The position numbers were made by a program, and so were the translations under genes. Shown piece by piece: positions 17,445 to 28,024 of a stretch of DNA of 64,000 nt. Origin of the DNA: CSBr16-58 sp051859825 (GTDB lineage Bacteria; Bacteroidota; Bacteroidia; Flavobacteriales; Schleiferiaceae); contig JBHYFA010000003.1 of assembly GCA_051859825.1 (NCBI GenBank), forward strand, positions 1-64,000, read 5' to 3'. Below the pieces are notes generated by a model, which did no database searches, was not told the origin of the DNA, and saw only the letters and a list, made by a program, of their open reading frames with translations. Numbering within the stretch: the first letter of the stretch is position 1; the number at the start of each line of letters is the position of its first letter.

Positions 17445-18659
17445 ATGAGCGATAAACCAATTGTGATTGTGGGTGCTGGTGTAGCCGGGCTCACCGCCGC
17501 TAAAGTGTTGAAGAATGCGGGAAAGAAGGTGCTTGTGCTGGAGGCTGGCGAGCGTGTAGGTGGGAGGGTGCAGACCGATGAACGCGACGGATTTCGTTTC
17601 GATCACGGTTTTCAGGTTTTGCTAACCGCCTATCCCGAAGCTCAATTGCAATTGGATTATGATCGTCTTAAATTAAAAACCTTCGCTCCGGGAGCACGGA
17701 TTTTTTCACGTAATAAACTGCGTAAAATCGCCGACCCTCTTCGTAGGCCCAATCTGTTATGGTCAACCGTTTCTGCTGGTGTGGCCTCGGTGAGCGACGT
17801 TTGGAGGGTGTTGGCTTTGGTGAAGAAGCTCAAGAAAACCAGTGTGTCGCAAATATTTTCGGAGGCCGATGGTCGCTCTACCATTGATTTTCTGCGTGAT
17901 TACGGTTTTTCCGAGAAGTTTATCCATTCGTTTTTCAAGCCATTTTTCAGCGGAATTTTTCTGGAAAATGCCCTGAATACGCCCAATGCAATGTTTCAGT
18001 TTGTCTTTAAAATGTTTGCCCAGGGCGATGCTGCTATTCCTGAAGAGGGCATGCAGGCTATTCCGAATCAATTGGCCGAGGTGCTTGATGAGTCGGAAAT
18101 CAAGTTTGGCGTGCGTGTGAGCAAGTATGATGATGAAGCGGTTTATGATGAAAATGGGGGAGAGTACCCCTACCACGCCTTGATTATTTCCGTGCCTTTT
18201 TGGCAAGAAAAGGAGGTTTTCCACGCTACCACTCAATGGTATTTTTCCGCCACTTCTGCACCCGATCGTTCAGATTTGATTGGACTATTTTCTCATGAGA
18301 ATGACCCTCTTGATGGGGCAAATGTGGCTATACTATCAAACTTATCTTCGCTGTATGCGCCCGCAGGCCGCCATTTAATTTCCGTTTCGCTTACGGGCAA
18401 TAAATCAGAAATTAGTCCTGAGCAGGTCAAACAATCTCTATCTAAAGCCTACTCTAATGCAATGAGCTGGGAGTTTTTGTCGCGTTACGATATTCCCCAC
18501 GCTTTACCGAAAGACATTCCTTTTCGCCATGACCTAGAGGCTAAAGATTTACAACTCTCCGAACGCGTATTCCGGTGTGGTGATGCGTGCATGTATCCGA
18601 GTCTGAATGCGGCGATGCGAAGTGGAAGAGTAGTGGCGGAGTGGGTGAGTAAGATATAA
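17445..18659 (+). CDS. FAD-dependent amine oxidase / desaturase-like oxidoreductase
   Basis: A ~404-aa flavoprotein. The start is the ATG at 17445 (MSDKPIVIVG); the longer frame from 17364 adds a hydrophobic tail without family support. The Rossmann FAD motif VGAGVAGLTAAKVLKNAGKK is at residues ~8-27, followed by LEAGERVGGRVQT, the GG doublet typical of the amine oxidase/phytoene desaturase group. FDHGFQVLL, an NTPNAMFQFVFKMF lid and the terminal FAD motif RCGDACMYPSLNAAMRSGR follow. The substrate is not evident; relatives include protoporphyrinogen-oxidase-like and carotenoid enzymes. It is monocistronic here. Confidence 0.85.
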   Translation: MSDKPIVIVGAGVAGLTAAKVLKNAGKKVLVLEAGERVGGRVQTDERDGFRFDHGFQVLLTAYPEAQLQLDYDRLKLKTFAPGARIFSRNKLRKIADPLRRPNLLWSTVSAGVASVSDVWRVLALVKKLKKTSVSQIFSEADGRSTIDFLRDYGFSEKFIHSFFKPFFSGIFLENALNTPNAMFQFVFKMFAQGDAAIPEEGMQAIPNQLAEVLDESEIKFGVRVSKYDDEAVYDENGGEYPYHALIISVPFWQEKEVFHATTQWYFSATSAPDRSDLIGLFSHENDPLDGANVAILSNLSSLYAPAGRHLISVSLTGNKSEISPEQVKQSLSKAYSNAMSWEFLSRYDIPHALPKDIPFRHDLEAKDLQLSERVFRCGDACMYPSLNAAMRSGRVVAEWVSKI

Positions 18660-18783
18660 TGCATTAGTTAACATTTAGGAAATTTCGTGTTTACACTTAG
18701 GTGAATTGAGGAACGGTTGTTCAGAATTCATTAAGTGTAGGTTATTTTGTGCGTTAGCGAATTATGTTTCAATTTGTTTCTGT

Positions 18784-18791
18784 TATATTTG
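18784..18791 (+). promoter_or_regulatory. possible -7 element for the PKD giant gene
   Basis: TATATTTG matches TAnnTTTG 42 nt before the GTG start. No TTG occurs at the expected spacing upstream, so support is partial. Confidence 0.3.
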
Positions 18792-18833
18792 CCAAACGCT
18801 TCTCTTAATGATTGATAAAATTTTTTAGTTTAT

Positions 18834-21800
18834 GTGAATAAAATTTACTTTTCATTAGTAATTCTTGTTGTTTTTTCTGAATCTCTTGTTGGTCAAGTTT
18901 CGTTTACAACTAGTCCTGTCCCGCAAGGAGATACGGTCTTCGTTTGCCAAAATCAAAGCATAACATATACGGTTACCGACTCTATTTGGGATACTTGGAC
19001 GTTTAATGGAGGGAGTCCATCAACAAGCACTGCAAACAGCGTTTCCGTTTCCTATAATACAGTTGGAGTATTTACCACGTCATTATCTGGTACTTCTTCG
19101 GGTTCGGGAAATTCCATAATAGTTCGTGTCGGCACCCCAACGCCTGCAACTTTTTCTCCAACACAGGATACATTTTGTGAGCAAGGATTCAATCCAGATT
19201 TAAACCCAAGTGTAAGTCCAAGTGGAGGTAGTTTTTCAGGTCCGGGAATGATTGGGAGTGTTTTTCATCCCGCAATTGCAGGTCCGGGTACCCATACTAT
19301 TGTGTATTCCTATACCAATTCCTTTGGTTGTGTAACCAATGTTTCTGCTAACCTAACCGTTAACCCAACACCGCCTACACCTAATTTTCAAGCGATGGGT
19401 TCGCCTACGGTTTTTAACGGAATCGAAACGTATCGCTTTTGTACCACGAATAATAACCAAACTTTTAACTTAAACTTCAATCTGGTCAATAACAGCACCT
19501 ATAATTATTACGAATTAAAACTCAACGGTAATATCATTGATACCGGATCGCAGTTGCCTGCAAGTCCTTATCCTTTAAGTTTAACAGCTGCCGGGCTTTA
19601 CTCCTTGGAGTTGGTGGTTTATAACCAACATGGTTGCGTAAATTCAAAACTTGCATACCTTTTTTACGGCACCAACCCCTCTGTTGGATTGGGGAGCCCG
19701 GGAAGTACCATTGCGTGTTTGCCTAGTGATGGAAGCGGTCTTACTTATAAATTTCCTATTACGAGCACAGGAAATAATCCGCCGGGAACGACTTATACAT
19801 TAGAGGTAAACGACGGCAGTCCTCTGGTGACTTTTAATCACCCACCACCAGATACTATTACCCACACTTTTTTTCAGAGCTCATGCGGAACCAATTCGGT
19901 GAGCTTTCAAAATTCGTATTACGTGCGTATAACCGCAACCAATCCTTGTAATTCTTCCGTAGCAAGTGTAGAACCCATTGTTCTTTCTCAACCCCCGGAA
20001 AGCGATATCGACCTTCCTGATTCAGCGTGTACTAACCAGCCGGTAGAAATTACTAATGCTACCCAAAATGGACTTATTGCCAATAATTTTCCTATTACGG
20101 GATTTCCCTCAGGCTGCGATTCGGCAACCTTAAGTGTTTGGGAAATCACCCCTTCTACCTATACACTTGTCGGCGGTTCAAGTTTAGGTCTCCGTTTTGA
20201 CCCCATTGATCCTGCCAATTGGTTTGCCGGAACCAATACCATTTTTGTAAATTTCACAGCACCCGGCGAATACAGCATTAAACTCGTTTCCGGAAATACT
20301 AGCGAATGTAGTGTTGACTCTATTACCAAAACCATTTGTATTGGCGACCCACCTGATGATTTGGAAATCGCTTTTGGCTTTCCACAAGACAGCTCCTTTT
20401 GCAAAACTTTTCCACTTTCGTTTTCGGATTTGGGAGCAGATTCTACCGGATGTATGGACAACCGATGGGAATGGAGTATAGAACCCCAAACAGGTTGGAC
20501 GTTGGATTCAGGAGGTTTCGACCAAAAAAGTATCCATTTGACTTTTGATGAAATCGAAACCTATACCGTTAGCTTGCTAAAAATAAATGCTTGCGACAGC
20601 GCTACCATCGATACCACCTTTAATATCATTGGGCAACCTTTTGTCGTGGCGCCCCCATCATTGGATTATTGCGGTCCCACTAGTATTGATTTCTGGCAGG
20701 ATTCTATCCATAGACCCGCCTTTTTTGATAGCTTGAGTACGTTGGATTACTTGTGGACAGTAAATCCACCAACGGGATGGAGCTTTGCTTCTGGAACTTC
20801 CGAAACAGACTCCTTTCCCATCATTGATTTTCAAGGTCCGGGAGTGTATTGGGTAACTTCCGCTGTTTTTAATGCTTGTGGTGTTGCTTTGGATTCTCAG
20901 AGGATTGAGATTTTTGAACTTCCTGTAATTGAGGGTTTCACAGATACCACGCTGTGCTACGACGAAAATTTTTCCTATATACCTCCCACCCACTCAGGTT
21001 TACCGCCATATTCGTTTGAATGGTTTTCTAGCAGAGGAGATTCCGGAACTTCGGAATCAATCGTTGTAAACAATGTTGTAGCGCCTATGCAAATTACCTA
21101 CATTGTGGTGGACGACAAAGGATGCTCAGATACAGCAACATTTAATCTAATGGTTTTTCCACCACTCACAAGTGCAACTACGGGGAATCCCTTCGTGTGT
21201 TTTGATGATTCAATTTCCGTTTCGGTTTCAGCATCAGGTGGTGGTGGCGGATATCAATATTCATGGAGCCCGGGGCTTGGACTTAGTGATTCAACTTCGG
21301 CAAATCCTATGCTCTTTGGAAATACCAGTCCCGGATTCTACATCGTAACCATAACGGATGTTAATCTCTGTACCATTACCGATACGCTAGAAGTTAGTAT
21401 TATTCCATTACCACCGGCAGATGCTGGAAACAATATTAGTATTTGTCCGGGAGATTCTGTTCAAATTGGAAATACCACTGATAGCCTATTGACCTACCAG
21501 TGGACCTCAAGTCCAGCAGGTTTTTCAAGTCAATCGCCACAACCATGGGTGCAACCTTCCACAGCGACTACCTATTATCTCACTACTACGGATACTTTCG
21601 GATGCACCAATAACGATAGCATTACACTAACAATCATTCCTCCTCCGGTGGCTGATTTTGACTTTTTGGAAGATAGTATTTGTATTCCCGGCGCGTTCTT
21701 CACCGACAACCTTTCACCAACGGGATTAAATTACCAATGGTTTATCAATAATGACCCGGTAAGCACTCAATATAACGACTCTCTTTTCTTGTCTTCCGCT

Positions 21801-22818
21801 TATAGCAATGACTCAGTTATACAAGTGAAACTCATCATTACAGCGGGAACAGGTTGTCAGGATAGCATAGTCAAACCCCTCGGTATTAAACCTAAACCTC
21901 TAGTGGATTTTTCCATTGATAGCATTATTTGCGCAGGAAGTACAGTTTCTGTTACCAACCTAAGCTCAGGAAATGGCCTGTTAAACTATCACTGGTCTAT
22001 AGAGCCCAATTCCATCCCCATTAGTGATCCGCTTTCCCAAAATCCCACATTTACCTTTTTTGACAGTCAGAACGCACCCGATTCTATTTACACCATAAGC
22101 TTGGTGGTTAATACCGATGAAGGCTGCATTGACTCTCTGCAAAAATCCGTGGTAGTAAAACCAAGACCATTGGCAAATTTCTTCCTGCCACCTTCATCTT
22201 GTAGCGAAAATAGTATGTCGCCAACCGATAGTTCAAATGGAAATGGCCTGTTGTACTCGTGGTCCTCTACTCCCTCAACAAATGTGACTATCATTGATAG
22301 CAATACCAGCAGCCCAAGCTTTTCTTTTCCGGTAACAACCAACGATTCGGTAGTTTATTCTATTCATCTGCTTCTGGAAGATCAAAATGGTTGCTTTGAT
22401 ACCATGAGTAAAACCTACGTGGTTTATCCTAAACCAACAGCTGCTTACACTCCAATTGACACAAGTGGATGCCATCCACTTTCGGTTTCTTTTCAAAACC
22501 TTTCCACGTCAAACCAATCGGGTCTGGATTCGCTACTTTCTGAATGGGATTTTGGTAATGGGCAAACGAGTACTTTGCCATCACCTTCCAATATCGTCTT
22601 CACGAATACGGGCGTAGTTGACAGTTCATATATCGTCAGCTTGATTGTCACCAATATCTTCGGTTGCTCGGATACCTTGAGCGATACGGTGGTTGTTCAT
22701 CCGTTGCCACGCGCGGAGGTAAACGTTATCGATACGGTGAATTGTGCGCCTTTTGTCATTGATTCCACCGTGATAGCACCGGTTATTTACCCTGAAGCCA
22801 ATGCCACTTACACGTGGT
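18834..22818 (+). CDS. giant PKD-repeat surface protein, N-terminal part (cut by assembly gap)
   Basis: The first ~1328 residues of a very large exported protein. The start is a GTG at 18834, since the overlapping ATG at 18832 meets TGA at once. It yields a clean signal peptide (MNKIYFSLVILVV... ending LVGQ). The rest is a chain of Ig-like and PKD-like beta domains of ~80-100 aa, often ending FGC.DT...VHPLP and rich in Asp, Thr and Cys pairs. An early segment (SPSGGSFSGPG...AGPGTHTIVYSYT) is a repeat also seen in the T9SS cargo at 29126-31711. The frame runs straight into the N gap. It is the same gene as the part beginning at 22919; the frame change across the 100 Ns only reflects an arbitrary gap length. 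Such proteins act as adhesins (SprB-like). Confidence 0.85.
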
Positions 22819-24497
22819 NNNNNNNNNNNNNNNNNNNNNNNNNNNNNNNNNNNNNNNNNNNNNNNNNNNNNNNNNNNNNNNNNNNNNNNNNNNNNNNNNN
22901 NNNNNNNNNNNNNNNNNNGATTTTACGGATTTGTCGAGTTCAAATTACTCGCAAAACGATAGTCTGCAATACGCTTGGGATTTTGGCAATGGACAAACGA
23001 GTACGTTAGCATCACCTTCCAATATCGTATTCACGAATACGGGCGTAGTTGACAGTTCATATATAGTCAGCTTGATTGTCACTAATATCTTCGGTTGCTC
23101 AGATACCTTGAGCGATACAGTGGTTGTTCATCCATTGCCACGAGCAGAAGTGAACGTCATCGATACGGTGAATTGTGCGCCTTTTGTTATTGACTCCACC
23201 GTGATAGCACCGGTTATTTACCCTGAAGCCAATGCCACTTACACGTGGTTGGTGCTAGATTTGGCAGGGAGTGTTTTGCAGACGTACTCGGGTGCTTCAG
23301 CCATACAGCATATTATGCCCAACGATGCTGATACGGTAATTGTACGCTTGGTAGTGACCTCGCTTTTTGGCTGTACAAGCGACTCGGTGGAGACTACCTT
23401 TATCACCATTCCCGATCCGGTGGCAAATTTTTCGTTGATGCCCGATAGTATTGACTGTAGTCCTATGCAAATAGCGATTCTGGATAGTTCAACTCCGGGT
23501 GTTCAATATCAGTGGTTTATCAATGATGTTTTGCAGGCGACAACAGATCCTCAACCCTCATTTACTTTAACCAATCAAAGCAATACCCAGGATTCATTGG
23601 TAGAAATTCGCTTGGTGGTAACCGCCGGTACGGGTTGCACGGACACGATGAGTAGAATGGCCGTTATTCATCCTCAGCCTTTAGCTTCATTTACGGCGGA
23701 TAGCGTTTTGTGTGCCAATGATTCTTTGCAAATCACCAATTTGAGCCTGGGAGTAGCACCGCTTTCCTATTCATGGCTTATGAGTTCGTCGGCAATGTGG
23801 ATCAACGACCCTATGGCGGAGAGTCCGGTTTTTGCTTTTCCTGATAACCAAAGCGGAATTGATTCTACTTATACCATAACGCTTTTTGTCACTTCGGCGG
23901 ATGGTTGTATTGATACTGCTGTTCATAGCGTTTTGGTGCGCAGCAGGCCAACGGCAGATTTTGATTTACCCGCAGCGCTTTGTGCTCCCACCATTTTGCA
24001 GCCCATTGATCAGTCGGTAGGTGGTGCATTGCAGTACGATTGGGATATTTTTCCAAATGCAGGAGTTACGTTAAGTGGAATCAATACTTCATCACCGAGT
24101 TTTGATTTGCCATCAAGTACAAATGATACGGTGCTTTATTCTATTTTACTTACGGTTACCGATGCCCACGGATGTTTGGATACCATTACCAAGGATTACA
24201 TTATTTACCCAACACCAACGGCGGATTTTAGCGCAAGTATATTTTCCGGTTGTCATCCGCTTGCGATTGATTTTACGGATTTGTCGAGTTCAAATTACTC
24301 GCAAAACGATAGTCTGCAATACGTTTGGGACTTTGGCAATGGGCAAACGAGTACTTTGCCATCACCTTCCAATATCGTCTTCACGAATACGGGCGTAGTT
24401 GACAGTTCATACATCGTCAGCTTGATCGTCACCAATATCTTCGGCTGCCCAGATACCTTGAGCGATACGGTGGTTGTTCATCCTTTGCCAAAGGCTG
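22545..24497 (+). repeat. near-identical PKD-domain DNA repeats (three units)
   Basis: Unit A (22545-22818, up to the gap), unit B (22976-23249) and unit C (24326-24497, first part only) encode almost the same PKD domain (DFGNGQTSTL.SPSNIVF...GVVDSSY). A and B differ at only scattered bases over ~274 bp, and C matches their first ~170 bp. The block directly before B (22919-22973) is also nearly identical to the block before C (24269-24323). Recent intragenic duplication explains why assembly failed here. Confidence 0.85.
22819..22918. other. assembly gap of 100 N
   Basis: Exactly 100 Ns, a conventional placeholder for unknown length. Both flanks carry copies of the same PKD repeat, so one or more repeat units are probably missing or collapsed. 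Confidence 0.95.
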
Positions 24498-27400
24498 AGT
24501 ACACTTCAGCGGTTCAGGGTGGATGTACGCCATTTGTAATAGACAGTTCTATAGTTTCAGCAACCGTATTTCCACTTACGAACGCTACTTACGAGTGGAT
24601 TTTTTCAACCCCGAATGGAACGGTTCTCAATTCACATACCGGATTAACAGGATTCTCACATACCATGATTTTGCCTGAGGATACGGTTGTGTTGTCTTTG
24701 GTAGTCACAAGTTTGTTTAATTGTGAAAACGACACTTTTTCATCGATTTTTGTTACCGATCCAAATCCAATAGCGCAATTTTCTCTGAGTGATACAGTTT
24801 CGTGTACCCCTCTCATTACGCAGACAAGCAATACCAGTCTTCTAGCTACTAATTATGAGTGGTACGTAAATGGTGTTTTGGAAAGTACACTGCAAAATCC
24901 GCAGTTCACATTGTTGAATACGGGAGTGGCAGATACAACTTACAGCATCACTTTAATTGCTATTTCGGCTAATGGTTGTCTCGATACACTTACGCAAACG
25001 GTATCCGTATTTCCCGGTCCGATGCCAAATTTTTCAAGTAGTTCGGCTTGTTTAAACGAAGTTACCAATTTTACCGATTTAACTACTGGTGTAAGGCCTG
25101 TGGTTCAATGGCGTTGGAGTTTTGGAGATGGCGACTCTTCTTCATTACAAAACCCTTCGCACACCTACAGTTTGCCGGGAATATATCTGGTTGAATTAAG
25201 TGTGACAGATTCTTTTGGTTGCGAAGAATCAGTGATTGATACGGTCATCGTTAGACCGCTTCCACAGGCTGATTTTTCTTTAGATTCCTCGAGCTGCTTT
25301 ACAGATACCATTTGTGTAAATCAAGCAAAGAATTTTATTGATTTGAGTTTTGTTGACAGCTTGGGAGGAAATGTAAATGCGTGGAGTTGGGATATTGGCA
25401 ACAACGGCATTATTGATTACACAACTCAAAATGTTTCTCATACTTTTCTCGATACTGGGCAGGTGGCTATTCGTTTGGTAGTGTCAACGGTTTTCGGGTG
25501 TTTAGATACCGTAGTTAAGTCATTTTTTGTTGTGCCTGATCCGGTTGCAAGTTTCAGTTTGGATACCAATCAAGGATGTGATGGTCACCAAATGCTTATT
25601 GCAAATTCTAGCTCGGGTTTTATCGAGAATTATAGTTGGACCTTATTTACCAAAGGAGCGGGCGGTAGTATTCAAACTATTGCAAGTCATGCTGGTGCTT
25701 CTCCTCCCGTGTTTCCGCCATTATCTTCTTCAGCTACCCAAGATACTGTTTACTATGTATCGTTACTGGCTTCTAGTTGTTGCGCTCAAGACAGTATGGT
25801 TGATAGTGTAGTAATTCATCCAACACCTACTGCGTTTTTCATTCCTAGTGATACGGTTGGTTGTAGTCCGTTGCCAATTACTTTCTTGGTGGATGGTCAA
25901 ACGGTAGGTAACCCTGATTTCATTGTTTTTGATTTTGGTGATGGGAGTCCGCCCGATACCATTTTACCTACAACCATTGTTTTGCCAACTGGTCCGGTAA
26001 CGGGTTTTGGTCTCATTAATCACGTTTTTAATTATTCGGGGCCAAATAACGATACAACTTACACCATTACTTTGACGGCGGTTAATGCGTGTGGTTCCTC
26101 GACGTATTCTCGCTCAATATTGGTTTTTCCCAATACCATCTTTGCATTTTTCACTTCATCTCAAACAACGGGTTGTGCGCCAATGTCTGTGGATTTTGCG
26201 GGATTAACACCCAATAGCACATTAACGAATTGGACATTCATGTACGATACGATAACGGGGGCTTGGGGAACAAATACTGCACAGGGTAGCAACGTTTCGT
26301 TTACGTATTCCACCCCGGGAACGTATGTAGTGGCAATGTCGGTAACGGATGGCTGTGGTCGCGATACCATGTATCAACAAATAAACGTTTTACCATCGCC
26401 AAATGCCGGTTTTAGTTTTACGAACAATGTTTGTGAGGGCGATACGGTCTTTTTTACGAATACTTCAAACGTTTCTCCCGGTGTAATAATGGGTTATCAG
26501 TGGGATTTTGGTAATGGCCAGGGGAGCACGGTTGAACATCCTTTTGCAGTTTTTGACTCATCCGGTGTGTATCAGGTTTGCTTGATTGTTTTTAGTGATA
26601 ATGGATGTCCCGATACCATTTGTCAGGCGGTGACTATTTCGCCTAGACCTTCCGTGGCCTTCGATCCAGTAAGCATTTGCTTTAATGAGCAGCCGGTGGT
26701 GTTTAACAATCTTTCAACGATTTCCAGTGGAAGCATTACGTTTACCCAGTGGGATTTTGGCGATGGTTCTTTTTCGGGGAATTTCAACGCGCAACATACT
26801 TATTCTGCTCCCGGAACATACACAGTTAAGTTGATTCATCAGGGATCCTCAGGTTGCGCTGACTCCGTAGAGCAGGTCATTCAAATATTTGAAACACCTA
26901 CAGCCGACTTTTCTATTACACGACCCAGCGGTGATAGTTGTGGAATACCTCAAACCATTCAATTTACCAATATGTCTTCCAATGATGCTTTGGATTTCTT
27001 CTGGGATTTTGACGTTTTGAATCGGCCTGATTCGTTGACGAGTAATTTAGTAAACCCCAGTCTAACATTCACAGAATATGGCAGGTATATGGTTAGGTTG
27101 ATTGTTTCCAACGGATTTGGCTGTATTGATACAATTGATAGAGAGGTGGTGATTCAGCCCAATCCGGAAGCCCTTTTTGCGGTAGATACGCTTAGTGGTT
27201 GCCAGCCATTTACGGTTTCCTTTACCGACTTAAGCACTTTTGCCCGACCGGATTTAGGCGGAATTAATCGCTGGATATACCACTTTGGTGATGGGAATGT
27301 TCAAGATGGAGCCAATCCTAATGCTATTCATATTTATTCAGACACGGGGATGTATTTCCCTTATTTGGTTGTAATAACCGAGTATGGTTGCTTAGATACA

Positions 27401-28024
27401 TTTTTCTTGCCTCAGCCTATCAGAGTTTACCAAACGCCTGAAGCGAATTTCAATTTAGTAAGTTATGTAGAAGGTGTACATAGCTTCCAGAATCTAACGA
27501 TTATTGGAAATCAGAATATTTCGTTTAGATGGGATATGGGTGATGGGAATTCTTATTTTACCAGAGATGTTAGTCATAGATACCAAATTGATCGACTTAG
27601 TGGTGATTTCACATTTGATGTGTGCTTGTATGCAGAGACCGAATTTGGTTGCAAAGATTCCATTTGCACATCGCTGTTTTTACCACAATTAAACTTAAAC
27701 GTTCCCAATGCTTTAGCCCCCGATGCGGTATTTGGCGGTGAACCTTCCATCTTTTTACCTAAGGGACACTCCATGATAGATTATCGCTTTCAGGTTTTTG
27801 ACTATTGGGGAAACTTAATTTTTGAAACAACGGAGCTATCCTCAGATGGAGTGCCTTTGATTGGATGGAATGGACGAAGAAACAACGATGGAGAAATATT
27901 GCCAAAGGGTATTTATGTATGGAAGATTTTTGCCATGTTTGAAGATGGCACCATTTGGCCCGGCGTGATGCGCCCTAATGCTAATAGACCTATAACCAGT
28001 GGACCGATTAACCTCATTAGGTAG
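22919..28024 (+). CDS. giant PKD-repeat surface protein, C-terminal part with T9SS type B sorting domain
   Basis: About 1700 further residues of the protein interrupted at 22818. It consists of tandem PKD domains, many with the WDFGNG, WSFGDG or FDFGDGSP core, the YSLPGIYLVELSV-type strand and the VIHP.P linker. The last ~90 residues (LNVPNALAPDAVFGG, IDYRFQVFDYWGNLIFET, WNGRRNNDGEILPKGIYVWKI) form a gliding-motility-type C-terminal domain, the type B signal for T9SS export. With the N-terminal part, the protein exceeds 3000 aa. The following PorP/SprF gene overlaps its end by 26 bp, the classic arrangement in which the SprF-like protein assists secretion or anchoring of the SprB-like adhesin. 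Many Cys pairs suggest disulfide stabilisation. Confidence 0.88.
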   Translation, partial: DFTDLSSSNYSQNDSLQYAWDFGNGQTSTLASPSNIVFTNTGVVDSSYIVSLIVTNIFGCSDTLSDTVVVHPLPRAEVNVIDTVNCAPFVIDSTVIAPVIYPEANATYTWLVLDLAGSVLQTYSGASAIQHIMPNDADTVIVRLVVTSLFGCTSDSVETTFITIPDPVANFSLMPDSIDCSPMQIAILDSSTPGVQYQWFINDVLQATTDPQPSFTLTNQSNTQDSLVEIRLVVTAGTGCTDTMSRMAVIHPQPLASFTADSVLCANDSLQITNLSLGVAPLSYSWLMSSSAMWINDPMAESPVFAFPDNQSGIDSTYTITLFVTSADGCIDTAVHSVLVRSRPTADFDLPAALCAPTILQPIDQSVGGALQYDWDIFPNAGVTLSGINTSSPSFDLPSSTNDTVLYSILLTVTDAHGCLDTITKDYIIYPTPTADFSASIFSGCHPLAIDFTDLSSSNYSQNDSLQYVWDFGNGQTSTLPSPSNIVFTNTGVVDSSYIVSLIVTNIFGCPDTLSDTVVVHPLPKAEYTSAVQGGCTPFVIDSSIVSATVFPLTNATYEWIFSTPNGTVLNSHTGLTGFSHTMILPEDTVVLSLVVTSLFNCENDTFSSIFVTDPNPIAQFSLSDTVSCTPLITQTSNTSLLATNYEWYVNGVLESTLQNPQFTLLNTGVADTTYSITLIAISANGCLDTLTQTVSVFPGPMPNFSSSSACLNEVTNFTDLTTGVRPVVQWRWSFGDGDSSSLQNPSHTYSLPGIYLVELSVTDSFGCEESVIDTVIVRPLPQADFSLDSSSCFTDTICVNQAKNFIDLSFVDSLGGNVNAWSWDIGNNGIIDYTTQNVSHTFLDTGQVAIRLVVSTVFGCLDTVVKSFFVVPDPVASFSLDTNQGCDGHQMLIANSSSGFIENYSWTLFTKGAGGSIQTIASHAGASPPVFPPLSSSATQDTVYYVSLLASSCCAQDSMVDSVVIHPTPTAFFIPSDTVGCSPLPITFLVDGQTVGNPDFIVFDFGDGSPPDTILPTTIVLPTGPVTGFGLINHVFNYSGPNNDTTYTITLTAVNACGSSTYSRSILVFPNTIFAFFTSSQTTGCAPMSVDFAGLTPNSTLTNWTFMYDTITGAWGTNTAQGSNVSFTYSTPGTYVVAMSVTDGCGRDTMYQQINVLPSPNAGFSFTNNVCEGDTVFFTNTSNVSPGVIMGYQWDFGNGQGSTVEHPFAVFDSSGVYQVCLIVFSDNGCPDTICQAVTISPRPSVAFDPVSICFNEQPVVFNNLSTISSGSITFTQWDFGDGSFSGNFNAQHTYSAPGTYTVKLIHQGSSGCADSVEQVIQIFETPTADFSITRPSGDSCGIPQTIQFTNMSSNDALDFFWDFDVLNRPDSLTSNLVNPSLTFTEYGRYMVRLIVSNGFGCIDTIDREVVIQPNPEALFAVDTLSGCQPFTVSFTDLSTFARPDLGGINRWIYHFGDGNVQDGANPNAIHIYSDTGMYFPYLVVITEYGCLDTFFLPQPIRVYQTPEANFNLVSYVEGVHSFQNLTIIGNQNISFRWDMGDGNSYFTRDVSHRYQIDRLSGDFTFDVCLYAETEFGCKDSICTSLFLPQLNLNVPNALAPDAVFGGEPSIFLPKGHSMIDYRFQVFDYWGNLIFETTELSSDGVPLIGWNGRRNNDGEILPKGIYVWKIFAMFEDGTIWPGVMRPNANRPITSGPINLIR

